A stretch of 64,000 bases of DNA from contig DATAXP010000143.1 of the NCBI GenBank assembly GCA_036272935.1, positions 1 to 64,000 on the forward strand, given 5' to 3'. The notes beneath the pieces were generated by a model that saw nothing but the letters and a program-made list of their open reading frames with translations, made no database searches and was not told the origin of the DNA. The translations under genes were made by a program, and so were the position numbers. This stretch comes from DATAXP01 sp036272935 (lineage in GTDB: Bacteria > Planctomycetota > Planctomycetia > Pirellulales > PNKZ01). Positions 21,044 to 29,552 of the stretch are shown here, one piece after another (the stretch's first letter is position 1; each line of letters begins with the position of its first letter).

Positions 21044-21106
21044 GCCGTTAGCGGCTAGCGATCAGCAGCTAGCCGGCTAATTGCTAATCGCTAACAGCTA
21101 ACGGCT
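21043..21106. repeat. Palindromic spacer between the DUF1549/1553 and DUF1501 genes
   Basis: AGCCGTTAGC (21043-21052) and GCTAACGGCT (21097-21106) are perfect inverted arms; inner GGCTAG and CTAGCC segments can also pair. The stop codon of the first gene overlaps the left arm. It could form an RNA hairpin within the operon just upstream of the second start. Confidence 0.7.
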
Positions 21107-21111
21107 CTATC

Positions 21112-22494
21112 ATGCATCGTCGCGATTTCTTGTACGGCCTCGGCGCCTCGTTGGGTAGCGTGGCACTCACGGCACTGGCGGCCAACGACGCGTCGCCGAA
21201 AAACCCGCTCGCCGCCAAGGCCGGTCACCTGCCCGCCAAGGCCAAGCGGTGCATCTTTCTGATGATGGAAGGCGGCCCCAGCCATCTCGACACGTTCGAT
21301 CCCAAGCCGGCGCTCGAGGGTCTGCACCTCAAGGAGTTCGTCCGCGAAGGGAAGATGAAGTCGGCCATGGAGAGCGGCAAGCGGTATTACGTCCGCAGTC
21401 CGTTCACGTTCCGCAAGGCGGGCCGCTCGGGCGCCGACATGGCCACCAACTGGGAGCAACTGGCCACCGTGGCCGACGAGCTGTGCTTCTACCGCGGCTG
21501 CCAGGTCGATAGCGTCAACCATCCGACGGCCATGTACCAGATGAACACCGGCAACCGCTTCGGCGGCGATCCGGCCCTCGGCTCGTGGGTGACGTACGGG
21601 CTCGGTTCGCCGAACGAGAACCTGCCGGGGTTCATCGTGCTGCCCGAGGTGTCGTATCCGCAAGGGGGCGCCGCGAACTGGGGCAACGGCTTCTTGCCGG
21701 CCAATTTCCAGGGCACTCCGCTGCGTCCCAAGGGAGCGCCGATCCTCGACCTCACGCCGCCGGCAGGCGTCACGGCCGAGCACCAGCGCGAGAATCTCGA
21801 TTTCCTCTCGGCGATCAACGCCGACCACCAGCAGCGGCATCCGTGGCACGACGAGCTGTCGGCGCGCGTCGACAACTACGAGCTTGCCTTTCGCATGCAG
21901 ATGCAGGTGCCGGGCATCCTCGATTTCTCGCAGGAAAGCGACAAGATCAAGGAGCGGTACGGCATCGGCCGCGAGCCGACCGACAGCTTCGGCCGCAAGT
22001 GCCTGCTGGCCCGCCGGCTCGTCGAGCAGGGCGTGCGCTTCGTGCAGCTCTACCACGGCTCGTGGGACTCGCACGATTTCATCGAGCGCGCCCACGGCAA
22101 CCTGGTGCCGCAGGTCGATCGGCCGATCGCGGCCCTGTTGGCCGACCTGCGCGAGCGCGGCCTGCTCGATGAAACGCTGGTCGTGTGGTGCGGCGAGTTC
22201 GGCCGCACGCCCGACAACGGCGTGCGCGGCGGCACGGCCTACGGCCGCGACCACAATCCCAAAGCGATGACCATCTGGCTGGCCGGCGGCGGCGTGAAGG
22301 CGGGGCACACCATCGGCGCCACCGACGAAACCGGCAGCGAGGCGGTCGAGTGCGTGCACCACGTGCGCGATCTGCACGTGACGTTGCTCCGGTTGCTGGG
22401 CCTCGACGACAACAAGCTCACCTTCTACCACAGTGGGCGCTTCAAGCAGCTCTCGCAGTTCGGCGGCTCGGTGATCAAAGAGTTGATCGCCTGA
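21112..22494 (+). CDS. Tat-exported DUF1501 protein (sulfatase/phosphatase-like fold)
   Basis: A 460-residue protein. The N-terminus HRRDFLYGLG is a twin-arginine signal. The core has FLMMEGGPSHLDTFDPKP (metal-site region), NHPTAMYQMNTGN, QGVRFVQLYHGSWDSHDFI and VVWCGEFGRTPDNG, the usual DUF1501 blocks related to alkaline-phosphatase-superfamily enzymes. It is paired with the cytochrome/DUF1549/1553 gene upstream and was probably transcribed with it. The exact substrate in planctomycetes is unknown. There is no recognisable Shine-Dalgarno before the ATG; the intergenic palindrome lies there instead. Confidence 0.93.
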   Translation: MHRRDFLYGLGASLGSVALTALAANDASPKNPLAAKAGHLPAKAKRCIFLMMEGGPSHLDTFDPKPALEGLHLKEFVREGKMKSAMESGKRYYVRSPFTFRKAGRSGADMATNWEQLATVADELCFYRGCQVDSVNHPTAMYQMNTGNRFGGDPALGSWVTYGLGSPNENLPGFIVLPEVSYPQGGAANWGNGFLPANFQGTPLRPKGAPILDLTPPAGVTAEHQRENLDFLSAINADHQQRHPWHDELSARVDNYELAFRMQMQVPGILDFSQESDKIKERYGIGREPTDSFGRKCLLARRLVEQGVRFVQLYHGSWDSHDFIERAHGNLVPQVDRPIAALLADLRERGLLDETLVVWCGEFGRTPDNGVRGGTAYGRDHNPKAMTIWLAGGGVKAGHTIGATDETGSEAVECVHHVRDLHVTLLRLLGLDDNKLTFYHSGRFKQLSQFGGSVIKELIA

Positions 22495-22519
22495 CGAGCG
22501 CACGACGCGTCCCCAACGA

Positions 22520-22644
22520 ACCCCTCGCCCTCTGGGAGAGGGTGGCCGCCGCCGCGGCGGCCGGGCGAGGGTGAACTGGGAACTCGGCATCCATGCCACT
22601 TCACCCTCATCCGCCCTTCGGGCACCTTCTCCCATAGGGCGAAC
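22520..22644. repeat. Two facing copies of the G/C-rich intergenic repeat seen at 10484-10658
   Basis: The first unit (22520-22575) reads CCCCTCGCCCTCTGGGAGAG, then a GCCGCCGC...GCGGCGGC core, then CGAGGGTGAA. The second (22600-22644) reads CACCCTCATCCGCCCTTCGG and CACCTTCTCCC. They follow the DUF1501 stop by about 25 bases. Confidence 0.7.
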
Positions 22645-22766
22645 GGCGCGTGTTTCGGCCTACCCGCCCCGAACGGTTACATGTTCGACAGGCCGTGACC
22701 CGTGACATTCTGTCGCCGTAGAAGAGTCCAATGAGGGGCAAGGGATTCTTCTGGTGGAGGTGAAGT

Positions 22767-23147
22767 ATGTCACGCTTCAGTGTTATGGCGGGAGGTGCGT
22801 TGTTGGCTGTGGTCGCGGCGCTTGCGATGCCGCAGATGGCGATGGCCAAGGGTCACGGCGGTGGTGGGCATCATGGTGGCGGCGGACATCACGGCCACGT
22901 CGGCGGGCATCGCGGCGGAATGAACCACGGCCGGCATCACAACGTGTCGCATCGCGGCTACAATCACCGGCATCGTCGGCCGAACCAGTACAATCGCGGC
23001 TTCCGCACCAGCGCCGCTCGGCCGTACTCGGGCAACTTCCGCGGCCCGATGAACGCTGGGAATCTGCCGCGGACGAACCTCAATCGTCCCATCGCCCGCC
23101 CGGCGTCGACGCAGGGTCGCACGCTCAACAACTCGGGCATTCGGTAA
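22767..23147 (+). CDS. Small secreted His/Gly-rich protein
   Basis: A 126-residue protein with a clear signal peptide (about 1-27, cleavage at AMA|KGH). Residues 28-70 are dominated by His and Gly (runs such as GHGGGGHHGGGGHHGHVGG), followed by an Arg/Asn/Pro-rich tail. The composition suggests metal binding (Zn, Ni or Cu) or a structural role outside the membrane. The ribosome site is GGAGG about 9 bases upstream. It is monocistronic, with a terminator 26 bases after the stop. No family can be named. Confidence 0.75.
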   Translation: MSRFSVMAGGALLAVVAALAMPQMAMAKGHGGGGHHGGGGHHGHVGGHRGGMNHGRHHNVSHRGYNHRHRRPNQYNRGFRTSAARPYSGNFRGPMNAGNLPRTNLNRPIARPASTQGRTLNNSGIR

Positions 23148-23172
23148 CCGAATCCGCGAGGTTCGTCGAAAC

Positions 23173-23204
23173 AAGCCCACGGACAGCCGTCCGTGGGCTT
23201 TTGT
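23173..23204 (+). terminator. Rho-independent terminator
   Basis: Perfect stem AAGCCCACGGAC with its complement GTCCGTGGGCTT around a 4-base loop, followed by TTTTG-like sequence. It lies directly after the His-rich protein gene. Confidence 0.85.
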
Positions 23205-23275
23205 CGTTTCCAACGCTTGTGCATCAGTGGGCTTCACGAAGCAAGGGTTTGGAAATCTCTCGGCACATATGCCTT

Positions 23276-23626
23276 CTATGATTTTGTGAGCGGATGGTCG
23301 ATGTAGAAAATCAAGAACGGCGGAATCTTCCGGCCCTTGCCGACGCGCGCGGCCGGCGACAAATCCCGTTGGCCGTCGCCGTCTCCGTATCGCCCGCCGC
23401 CGTGAATCCAAACGACGACCGGACGTCGCTGGCCCGAGGCGGGCGAATAGACGTCGAGCACTTGCCGCTCATGCGGCGGGAGAGCGTAGGGCCGACCGCG
23501 GTCGACGCGCAGCTCGTCGGCGAAGATCGTCGAGGCATAAAACACGCAGGCGACGCAGAGCCACGATCGAGACGGAATACATCGTCGGCAGGTCCGGCAA
23601 CGAGTGCAATGTGCGTAAGCCGTCAT
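23276..23626 (-). pseudogene. Alpha/beta-hydrolase (esterase/lipase) remnant with its middle deleted
   Basis: The frame begins with a hydrophobic segment (SWLCVACVFYASTIFA), then ALPPHERQVLDVYSPASGQRRPVVVWIHGGG, quoted in parts: the DVYSP and VVVWIHGGG oxyanion-hole region of esterase/lipase-type hydrolases. It then jumps straight to GKGRKIPPFLIFYIDHP, which resembles the C-terminal IPPFLIL..ADHP segment of the same family. About 150 residues carrying the GxSxG nucleophile are missing. The fragment is therefore not catalytic. The join (around 23330-23380) suggests an internal deletion. Confidence 0.6.
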
Positions 23627-23794
23627 TGTATCGCCCTGGATACGCCTGCGGCGGAGTTTGCAGAATACCCGCTCGACGATTGATATTGCTCGAATTCATG
23701 CGAGCAGCTTGAATGGTCCGCGGGATGCGCAAAGCCGAAGTGCCGGCGCACGGATCGGCTAGTTGAATCCACATACTTCAAAGGTGAATGGGAA

Positions 23795-24319
23795 ATGAGC
23801 ATTCGCTTATCACGCTTGGCGACGGGAGTGTTGGCAGTGGCAGTCGTCGTACTGATGGCGGGCCGCAGTTCGGCGGTTTTTTATGAGCTTCAGCCGTCGA
23901 AAGACGAGTGGGGGTTGAAGTACGACGTGGAGCTTAACGCCGCTGCCGGAGACACTCTAAATGTCGTATTCACCCTTGCTCACGAAGGGAGACTGAAGCC
24001 GATCTATTCGATCACCGTGGTTGCTTTCAGTAAGCAGACGGACAGTCAAGGCGGCCGCTCGTATGACGTGAAGGCGCCGATCGAGTTGAAGACGACGGCG
24101 GATGGCAAGCGCGCGGGTCAAGTGCAGATACGCAAAGAGTTTTTAGACCGCGCCAAGATCCGCATCCTCACCCTGACGGTTGATGGCCGGCCGCAAACGG
24201 CCGGTGCAGCGTACTGCGACATTCCGCTAAAAAAGTTCCTGCAAAAAAATCCGGCGACAGTCTCACGCGAAGCGCCCCGATCCAATGCAGCACCGCCGGC
24301 ATCGAAGGTCACAAAGTAA
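23795..24319 (+). CDS. Secreted hypothetical protein
   Basis: A 174-residue protein with a signal peptide (about 1-27, ending RSSA). The mature part is predicted mainly beta (WGLKYDVELNAAAGDTLNVVFTLAHEG; TILTLTVDG-like strand near 130), like a small beta-sandwich, followed by a Pro/Ala-rich tail. I recognise no family. It stands alone, convergent with mutM; the gap to mutM holds no obvious terminator. Confidence 0.72.
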   Translation: MSIRLSRLATGVLAVAVVVLMAGRSSAVFYELQPSKDEWGLKYDVELNAAAGDTLNVVFTLAHEGRLKPIYSITVVAFSKQTDSQGGRSYDVKAPIELKTTADGKRAGQVQIRKEFLDRAKIRILTLTVDGRPQTAGAAYCDIPLKKFLQKNPATVSREAPRSNAAPPASKVTK

Positions 24320-24425
24320 ACGACCGCGCATGCCCGCACCGCACCTGTTGCCGCCATGACCGGAGGGATTAAAGAGGGGCTGATCAGTTCTCCAGCGATT
24401 TCATCATCGCCGCAAGTACGGTTAT

Positions 24426-25280
24426 TCAGCAACGCCGCTGGCAACTGGCGCAGAAGAACGTCGATCGCTGCGCCTGCACGATGCGCGTGACGGGACGCTC
24501 GCACGTGGGGCATGGTTTGCCGGCGCGGTCGTACACGCGATGGTGGTTCTGGTACCGCCCCGCCTGATTTAGCGCATTGCGATACGTGTGATCCGACAAG
24601 GTTGAGCCTTCGTGACGGATCGCGGCCTTGAGCACTTTGCGCGTCGCCGCAAGGATTGCTTTCCATGCAGCCTCGTCGAGCTGATCGCAGCGCGTGGCCG
24701 GGTGGATGCCCGCGACATGCAAGATTTCCGAGGCGTACAGATTGCCGATCCCTGCGACTGTCTTCTGATCGAGCAGCGCCACCTTGATTGCCCGGCGGCT
24801 GGCGGCGAGGCGATCGCGCAACTGTTGCCAAGAGATGTTCAGCGCGTCGGGACCGATGGCGCCCGAACGGTAGCGGTACTCGAACTCGTCGGCCGCCACC
24901 AGGCGCACGGTCCCGAGGCCGCGACGGTCCCAGAACTTCAGCTCGTGCGCAATGGCATCGTTGCGGCCGCGGGCACCGCACAGTTCTAGCACCAGCCGCA
25001 AGTGTTCGCGCGTGGGCGGCTCGGCCAGCAGCACCAGGCCGGTCATGCGCGGCTCGATCACCAGGCGATCGCCGGTGTCGACCTCGATCACCACGCGCTT
25101 GCCGAGCCTGCCGGTGCCGGTGATCGTGCGCCCCACCAGCCGGCGGCGGAGCGTTGGCCAGGGCGGGTTCATCTCGATCGGCCGGCGGCGACAGCGGGGA
25201 CGCACGACCGCGGCAATCGTGGTGCCCACGACCGGCTCGATGCCGCGGCGCATGGTTTCGACTTCGGGCAGTTCCGGCAT
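24426..25280 (-). CDS. mutM: Formamidopyrimidine-DNA glycosylase
   Basis: A 284-residue DNA repair enzyme that removes oxidised purines such as 8-oxoguanine and nicks the abasic site. The start is PELPEVETMRRGI, with Pro2 as Schiff-base nucleophile and Glu3. The helix-two-turn-helix has VAGIGNLYASEILHVAGIHP. The C-terminal zinc finger reads CPTCERP...FFCASCQRRC (C-x2-C...C-x2-C). Length is normal. It is 57 bases from the next gene on the same strand. Confidence 0.96.
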   Translation of the reverse strand: MPELPEVETMRRGIEPVVGTTIAAVVRPRCRRRPIEMNPPWPTLRRRLVGRTITGTGRLGKRVVIEVDTGDRLVIEPRMTGLVLLAEPPTREHLRLVLELCGARGRNDAIAHELKFWDRRGLGTVRLVAADEFEYRYRSGAIGPDALNISWQQLRDRLAASRRAIKVALLDQKTVAGIGNLYASEILHVAGIHPATRCDQLDEAAWKAILAATRKVLKAAIRHEGSTLSDHTYRNALNQAGRYQNHHRVYDRAGKPCPTCERPVTRIVQAQRSTFFCASCQRRC

Positions 25281-25337
25281 ACGGCCATTGTGGCCGTGCG
25301 GTGCTAAACCGCAAGCGGCGATGGACCAGCGACAAAT

Positions 25338-26447
25338 TTACTCGGCGCCGGTGGGCGTGAGCGCCGCCTGGGCCGTGGCGTTGATTGCCGGCTCGTAGCG
25401 AGCTCGCAGCCAGTCGCCCAGGGCCGCACTGGCCAGTTCGAGACCTTGCTGGCTGAAGTCGGCGGCATCGGGCAGATACACCGAGGCGCGCGCCGCGCGC
25501 AGCGACGGCAGCAAATCGAGCACCGCCACGCCGCGCTCATGAGCGAACCGCGCCCAGCGCCGCTGGGGAAGCTCGAAGTCGTACTCGCTGGCCTGGCCTC
25601 CGCTGCGCCGCACGAGCGCATCGCGCAGTGATGCGCTGAGCTGAAAATCGGCCGGCACCACCACCAAGGCCAGTTCGATGTCACGACGGCAGCACTGGTT
25701 GATGACGTGGTCGAGATGCTCGGCTGCGGCGCGCCATTGATCTTTGCGAGTCGCGGATTCGGGCACACGGCAGGCGTCGAGCTGCTTGACGCCTCGCCTC
25801 AGCCGGCGCTCGTACGGGTCGTTCGAGTGCGTGTCGGTCGCGTCGCGCGATGAACCCGCGGTGCGCAGCAGCTGCATGCCGTAATGAACGACGCGCAGGT
25901 CGCGCCACGCCGATGCGGCGACCACCGACGAAGGGGCCGTATCGTTGGACCCCACGCCGATGAACAGCAGCACCAGGTCGGGGCGATGTTCGAGCACGTC
26001 GAGCGCGGTCTGCGAGACGAATTCGCGTGGTCCCGCTTGTCGCAGGCCGAAGTTGAACACGTCGAGCCCCGGCACCGAGCGCTCGACCCGGTCGAGGCAA
26101 TTCGTATCGCCAGTGCCCGACAAGGTAAGCGCCCCGCCCAACGCCGCGACACGGAACTTGCCAGCCCGCGGGCGCGAGGCGAACTCGTCGTCCCAGTAGC
26201 CGCGGCTGTTGATGGTGCGCCCCTGCCAGTGTGAGCCGGGCGACCATTTCAGCCCGGAAAGCGGATCGAAGCCAGCCAATCGGCCGTATTGCCCTTGCTC
26301 GACGAGGCGCAAACTGCCTTCGACAACGGAGAGAATCAGGGCGATCGCCGTGAGCGAGCCGGCGATCCAACGCAGCGGAGCGAGATTCGCTCCGCGGACT
26401 CGCTGGCGAGTCGCGACCGGACTGCGGAAAGCTTCTTGCATTGCCAC
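25338..26447 (-). CDS. Membrane-anchored SGNH/GDSL-like hydrolase
   Basis: A 369-residue protein with one N-terminal transmembrane segment (about 26-44) and a long extracytoplasmic part. GYWDDEF, RVAALGGALTLSGTG (a diverged block I), DVFNFGLRQAGPREF, LVLLFIGVGSND (block III-like G-x-N-D) and LPDAADFSQQGLELASAALGDWL (C-terminal D-x-x-H region without an obvious His) give an SGNH fold. The block I nucleophile is not in its canonical GDS setting, so activity is uncertain. Such proteins often modify exported glycans. It may be co-transcribed with mutM. Confidence 0.7.
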   Translation of the reverse strand: MAMQEAFRSPVATRQRVRGANLAPLRWIAGSLTAIALILSVVEGSLRLVEQGQYGRLAGFDPLSGLKWSPGSHWQGRTINSRGYWDDEFASRPRAGKFRVAALGGALTLSGTGDTNCLDRVERSVPGLDVFNFGLRQAGPREFVSQTALDVLEHRPDLVLLFIGVGSNDTAPSSVVAASAWRDLRVVHYGMQLLRTAGSSRDATDTHSNDPYERRLRRGVKQLDACRVPESATRKDQWRAAAEHLDHVINQCCRRDIELALVVVPADFQLSASLRDALVRRSGGQASEYDFELPQRRWARFAHERGVAVLDLLPSLRAARASVYLPDAADFSQQGLELASAALGDWLRARYEPAINATAQAALTPTGAE

Positions 26448-26748
26448 CGTGGCCTCCCGACGGTTTCAGCGGCTCTGGCAACCTCGACCAGTCGAGGCGC
26501 TAGTGACCGCTTCGTGGAGGCGCGTCAAATGCGTGTGGCGTGCGGTTCACCGCTGGCGGCGTGATGCCCTCATGGCGCCGCAGTGCAGGCTTACGAGATA
26601 CTCGATGCCACGTCGAACGTCAATGCCAGTCAAGGGCCATCGCACGTTCGCACCAGCGCGAGCAACTCGGGCCTTAGTTCAAACTATCGAGTGCTGGCTG
26701 AGATAAGTTGAACATAAGCCGGCGCAATGTTGCACTTTTGTCGACAAG
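26448..26748. other. Non-coding gap, nothing recognised
   Basis: About 300 bases between the metF stop and the SGNH-like start, both on the minus strand. I see no conserved ORF, hairpin-plus-T terminator or repeat. It presumably contains the promoter of the SGNH-like gene. Confidence 0.5.
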
Positions 26749-27621
26749 TCAGGCGGGTCGCGTCACGGCTCGCAAGACACGGCAAGTGGCCGGCGACTTG
26801 TTGAGCACGTAGAAATGCACGCCCGGCGCCTGGCCGTCAATGAGCCCCTGCACTTGGGCCGTGGCGAAATCGACCCCCACTTCGAACTGGTCTTCGGGCT
26901 GCTGTTCGCAACGCTCGAGCGCCGCCACCAGCGCCGTCGGCAAGCGCGCCCCGCACATCGATGTGATGCGACGGATCTGGTGCAGGTTGGTCACCGGCAG
27001 CACGCCGGGAACAATCGGCACGCGAATGCCCAGCGCGTGGCAGCGATCGCGAAAACGGAAAAAATCGTCGTTGTCGTAGAACAACTGCGTGATGACGATG
27101 TCGGCACCGGCATCGACCTTGCGCTTCAGATTCTGCAGATCGACATTGTGGCTCGACGCCTCGAGGTGCTTTTCCGGGTAGCCTGCCACCGCGATGCCAA
27201 ATGCCGGGAACGAGGCGCGGATCAGGCGGACCAGCTCGTTGGCGTAGCGCAAGCCCCCCTCGACGGCGCGGAACTCGGTTTCTCCCTTGGGCGGGTCGCC
27301 TCGCAAGGCGACGATGTGCTGCACGCCACGCGCTTGAGCGTCTTCGAGGTACGCGTGCAAATCGTCGACCGTCGCGCCGACGCACGTCAGATGCGAGGCG
27401 ACCGGGCAGCCGAACTCCCGGGCCACGCGCTCGACCACGTCGAGCGTTTTTGCCCGCGTCGAGCCACCGGCCCCGTAGGTGCACGTCACGTAGCTCGGCT
27501 CGAACGCCATCAACTCGGCCAGATGCCGAAACAGTTCGGCATCCCCGTCGGCGGTCTTTGGCGGGAACAGCTCGAACGAGAGTCCGAAGCGAGCGGGCGT
27601 GTAGAAGGCGGACAAGCTCAT
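26749..27621 (-). CDS. metF: Methylenetetrahydrofolate reductase
   Basis: A 290-residue flavoenzyme reducing 5,10-methylene-THF to 5-methyl-THF for methionine synthesis. Conserved blocks are SFELFPPK near residue 14-21, TCTYGAGGSTR (about 47-57), IVALRGDPPKG, AGYPEKHLEA and DAGADIVITQLFYDND (about 170-185). Length matches bacterial MetF. A hairpin-forming AT-rich repeat lies just upstream of its start, between it and the gene at 27702. Confidence 0.95.
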   Translation of the reverse strand: MSLSAFYTPARFGLSFELFPPKTADGDAELFRHLAELMAFEPSYVTCTYGAGGSTRAKTLDVVERVAREFGCPVASHLTCVGATVDDLHAYLEDAQARGVQHIVALRGDPPKGETEFRAVEGGLRYANELVRLIRASFPAFGIAVAGYPEKHLEASSHNVDLQNLKRKVDAGADIVITQLFYDNDDFFRFRDRCHALGIRVPIVPGVLPVTNLHQIRRITSMCGARLPTALVAALERCEQQPEDQFEVGVDFATAQVQGLIDGQAPGVHFYVLNKSPATCRVLRAVTRPA

Positions 27622-27703
27622 AAATGCGAAATGCGTAATGCTTAATGCATAAGTACGCGGATCTCCCCAGAATTAAGCATTAAGCATTTATCATTTCGCA
27701 TTT
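27622..27703. repeat. AT-rich inverted repeat (AATGCGAAATG...CATTTCGCATT)
   Basis: A left arm starting at 27622 (AAATGCGAAATG, then AATGCTTAATGC) pairs with a right arm ending at 27703 (GCATTAAGCATTTATCATTT, then CGCATTT). Its composition contrasts sharply with the GC-rich surroundings. It spans almost exactly from the metF start to the stop of the upstream gene and may end transcription. Confidence 0.75.
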
Positions 27704-28934
27704 ACAACGACAGCGGTTCGCCGGCGATTTGGCGCTCGTGCCGCGTCAGCTCGTACATGTCGTGCAGCAATTGCACATCGCAGGGGCGTTGGTCGACCGA
27801 GCGCCGCTTGAACATCCGCGCCTGCGTCTGCACCATTACCTCGACCGGCAGTTCGGTGACCTGGCCGAACAGCCGTGCGTAGTTCACGAAGCTCGGCACG
27901 TTCGTGGTCACGAAGCCGTAGAGCATGCTGCAAGCGCCGATCGTCTTGCCGGTGAAGATGCCGGTATTGATGGCGCTCTTGGCATAATCGCCCACGATGC
28001 AGCCGACGAACTGCATGCCCGTGGGGACGCGCTGCCCGTGGTACTCCATGTTCACCGGCCCGTAAGTGTTTTTCAAGTCGCTGTTGCAAGTGCCGGCGCC
28101 GAGGTTCACCCAACTGCCGAGGTAGCTGTGCCCCAGGAAGCCGTGATGCTGCTTGTTCGTGTACGGCTCGATGACCGACCCCTCGACCTCGCCGCCGATC
28201 TTGGTCGTGTGCCCCAGGGCGACACCGTCCTTGATCGCGGCTTGCTCGATGACGCGCGCCGCGCGCCCCAAATGAGCCGGTCCGCTGAGAAAACAATACG
28301 GCCCGACGCTGGCCCCTTGTTCGAGGATGATCGGCCCGTTCGACGTGTCGACCGTCAGGTATTCGCCCAGCTTCGCCTCGGCATCGATGAACACGCCGTC
28401 GCGCACTTCGCGATAGCTGCCTGTGCGGAGCCGATATTCGAGATTGGGCCGCAAGCTGGTCAGGTGATGCCGGATGATGTCGTGGGGATACTCGAACATC
28501 GGCAGCTCGGCGACCCCGGGCAGGGCCGGTAGCCCGGCGGTTGCTTGCAGTGCGTGTCCCGGCGACGGCAGCGGCTTGGCGTGCTCGCCGAAAGCCAGGA
28601 GCGCCGCAGCCAGATGATTTCCCTGCCTCACCGCCCCGGCGCGACCGGCGCTGGCCATTCCGCGCAGCGTTTCGAGCACCGCTACCGACGGCACCAAGCG
28701 GGCGTTGACCAGCAGGACTGGCTGGCCAGCCGATGAGCCGGTGAAGCCGACGTCCCAATCGTCGGCCTGGAGCGTTGCCGCCAGGTGGGGCCGCACCAGC
28801 AGGTGCAACGGCCCCAGCAGCGACAGCAAATCGGTGAGTTGAAAGCTACCGCAGCCGATCATGCACGCCGCCCGACCGATGGTGACCGGGTACAACTGCG
28901 GCACGCGCTCGTCTTCGAAGACGACGACTTGCAT
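27702..28934 (-). CDS. GlmU-like sugar nucleotidyltransferase with left-handed beta-helix
   Basis: A 410-residue protein. The N-terminal third (MQVVVFEDERVPQLYPVT; LLVNARLVPS) is the diverged nucleotidyltransferase part of planctomycete/Bacteroidetes 'putative sugar nucleotidyl transferase' proteins. From about 165 onward hexapeptide-like repeats (VFIDAEAKLGEYL, PIILEQGASVGPYCFL, IGGEVEGSVIEPYTNK) form a left-handed beta-helix as in GlmU. The segment NLGAGTCNSDLKNTYG is highly typical. The role is probably UDP-sugar supply for cell envelope polymers; substrate unproven. Confidence 0.82.
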   Translation of the reverse strand: MQVVVFEDERVPQLYPVTIGRAACMIGCGSFQLTDLLSLLGPLHLLVRPHLAATLQADDWDVGFTGSSAGQPVLLVNARLVPSVAVLETLRGMASAGRAGAVRQGNHLAAALLAFGEHAKPLPSPGHALQATAGLPALPGVAELPMFEYPHDIIRHHLTSLRPNLEYRLRTGSYREVRDGVFIDAEAKLGEYLTVDTSNGPIILEQGASVGPYCFLSGPAHLGRAARVIEQAAIKDGVALGHTTKIGGEVEGSVIEPYTNKQHHGFLGHSYLGSWVNLGAGTCNSDLKNTYGPVNMEYHGQRVPTGMQFVGCIVGDYAKSAINTGIFTGKTIGACSMLYGFVTTNVPSFVNYARLFGQVTELPVEVMVQTQARMFKRRSVDQRPCDVQLLHDMYELTRHERQIAGEPLSL

Positions 28935-28998
28935 GGCATGTACCGTAGCGGGTGAGCGAAACGCAGGTCAACGGGAAAAGAGCAAGCGGCGGATTGTT

Positions 28999-29083
28999 TG
29001 GGTGCCACTGGCTTTGCCAGTGTGGATAGCGCACTGGCGAAGCCAGTGGCACCCGACGACGATTCATTTGCTTTTCTGAGGAT
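28999..29083. repeat. Long GGTGCCACTGG hairpin repeat, copy 1
   Basis: GGGTGCCACTGGCTTTGCCA (from 29000) pairs with a right arm ending GCCAGTGGCACCC (29054). The homology with the copy at 63893-63978 continues beyond the hairpin through TTTGCTTTTCTGAGGAT, so the unit is about 85 bp. It lies upstream of sufU. Confidence 0.85.
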
Positions 29084-29129
29084 CAATAACCCCTGGTTTG
29101 CCGCGGGGTGCGTCTCGTACACTTCAAAT

Positions 29130-29552
29130 ATGGCGATTCCCGACGACGACGTGTACCAGGAGCGCATCCTCGAGCACTTCGAGGAGCCGTACCATCGCGG
29201 CCACTGCCCGGCGGCCACCCACGCCCACGAGGACGATAATCCCCTGTGCGGCGACGTGGTGCGCGTCGAGCTGCAGGTCGACGACCAGGGGCGCGTGGCC
29301 GGTGCCTGGTTCCAGGGGGACGGTTGCTGCATCAGCCAGGCGGCCGCCTCAATGCTCATGGAGAACGTCGAAGGGCGCACAGTCGAGCAGCTCCGCGCGA
29401 TGTCGGCGACCGATATGCTGGCACTCTTCGGCGCCCGGCTCACCGCCAACCGGCAGAAATGCTGCCTGCTGGCGTGGCGCGTGCTGCAAGCGGCGATGTT
29501 CTCGCCGATCGATGGCGATAAGGCACCCGCCGCGAAGGACAGCGCGCCATGA
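29130..29552 (+). CDS. sufU: Iron-sulfur cluster assembly scaffold SufU
   Basis: A 140-residue U-type scaffold/zinc-dependent sulfurtransferase that accepts sulfur from SufS. Conserved ligands are Cys40-x-Asp42 (NPLCGD), Cys66 (GDGCCISQAAASML) and Cys111 (KCCLLAW). ATG at 29130 begins the family-typical DDVYQERILEHFEEP; the frame is open further upstream, but there it reads through the palindromic repeat. Its stop overlaps the start of sufS by 4 bases (ATGA), so translation is coupled. The order sufU-sufS, without sufBCD here, means the rest of the pathway is elsewhere. Confidence 0.92.
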   Translation: MAIPDDDVYQERILEHFEEPYHRGHCPAATHAHEDDNPLCGDVVRVELQVDDQGRVAGAWFQGDGCCISQAAASMLMENVEGRTVEQLRAMSATDMLALFGARLTANRQKCCLLAWRVLQAAMFSPIDGDKAPAAKDSAP

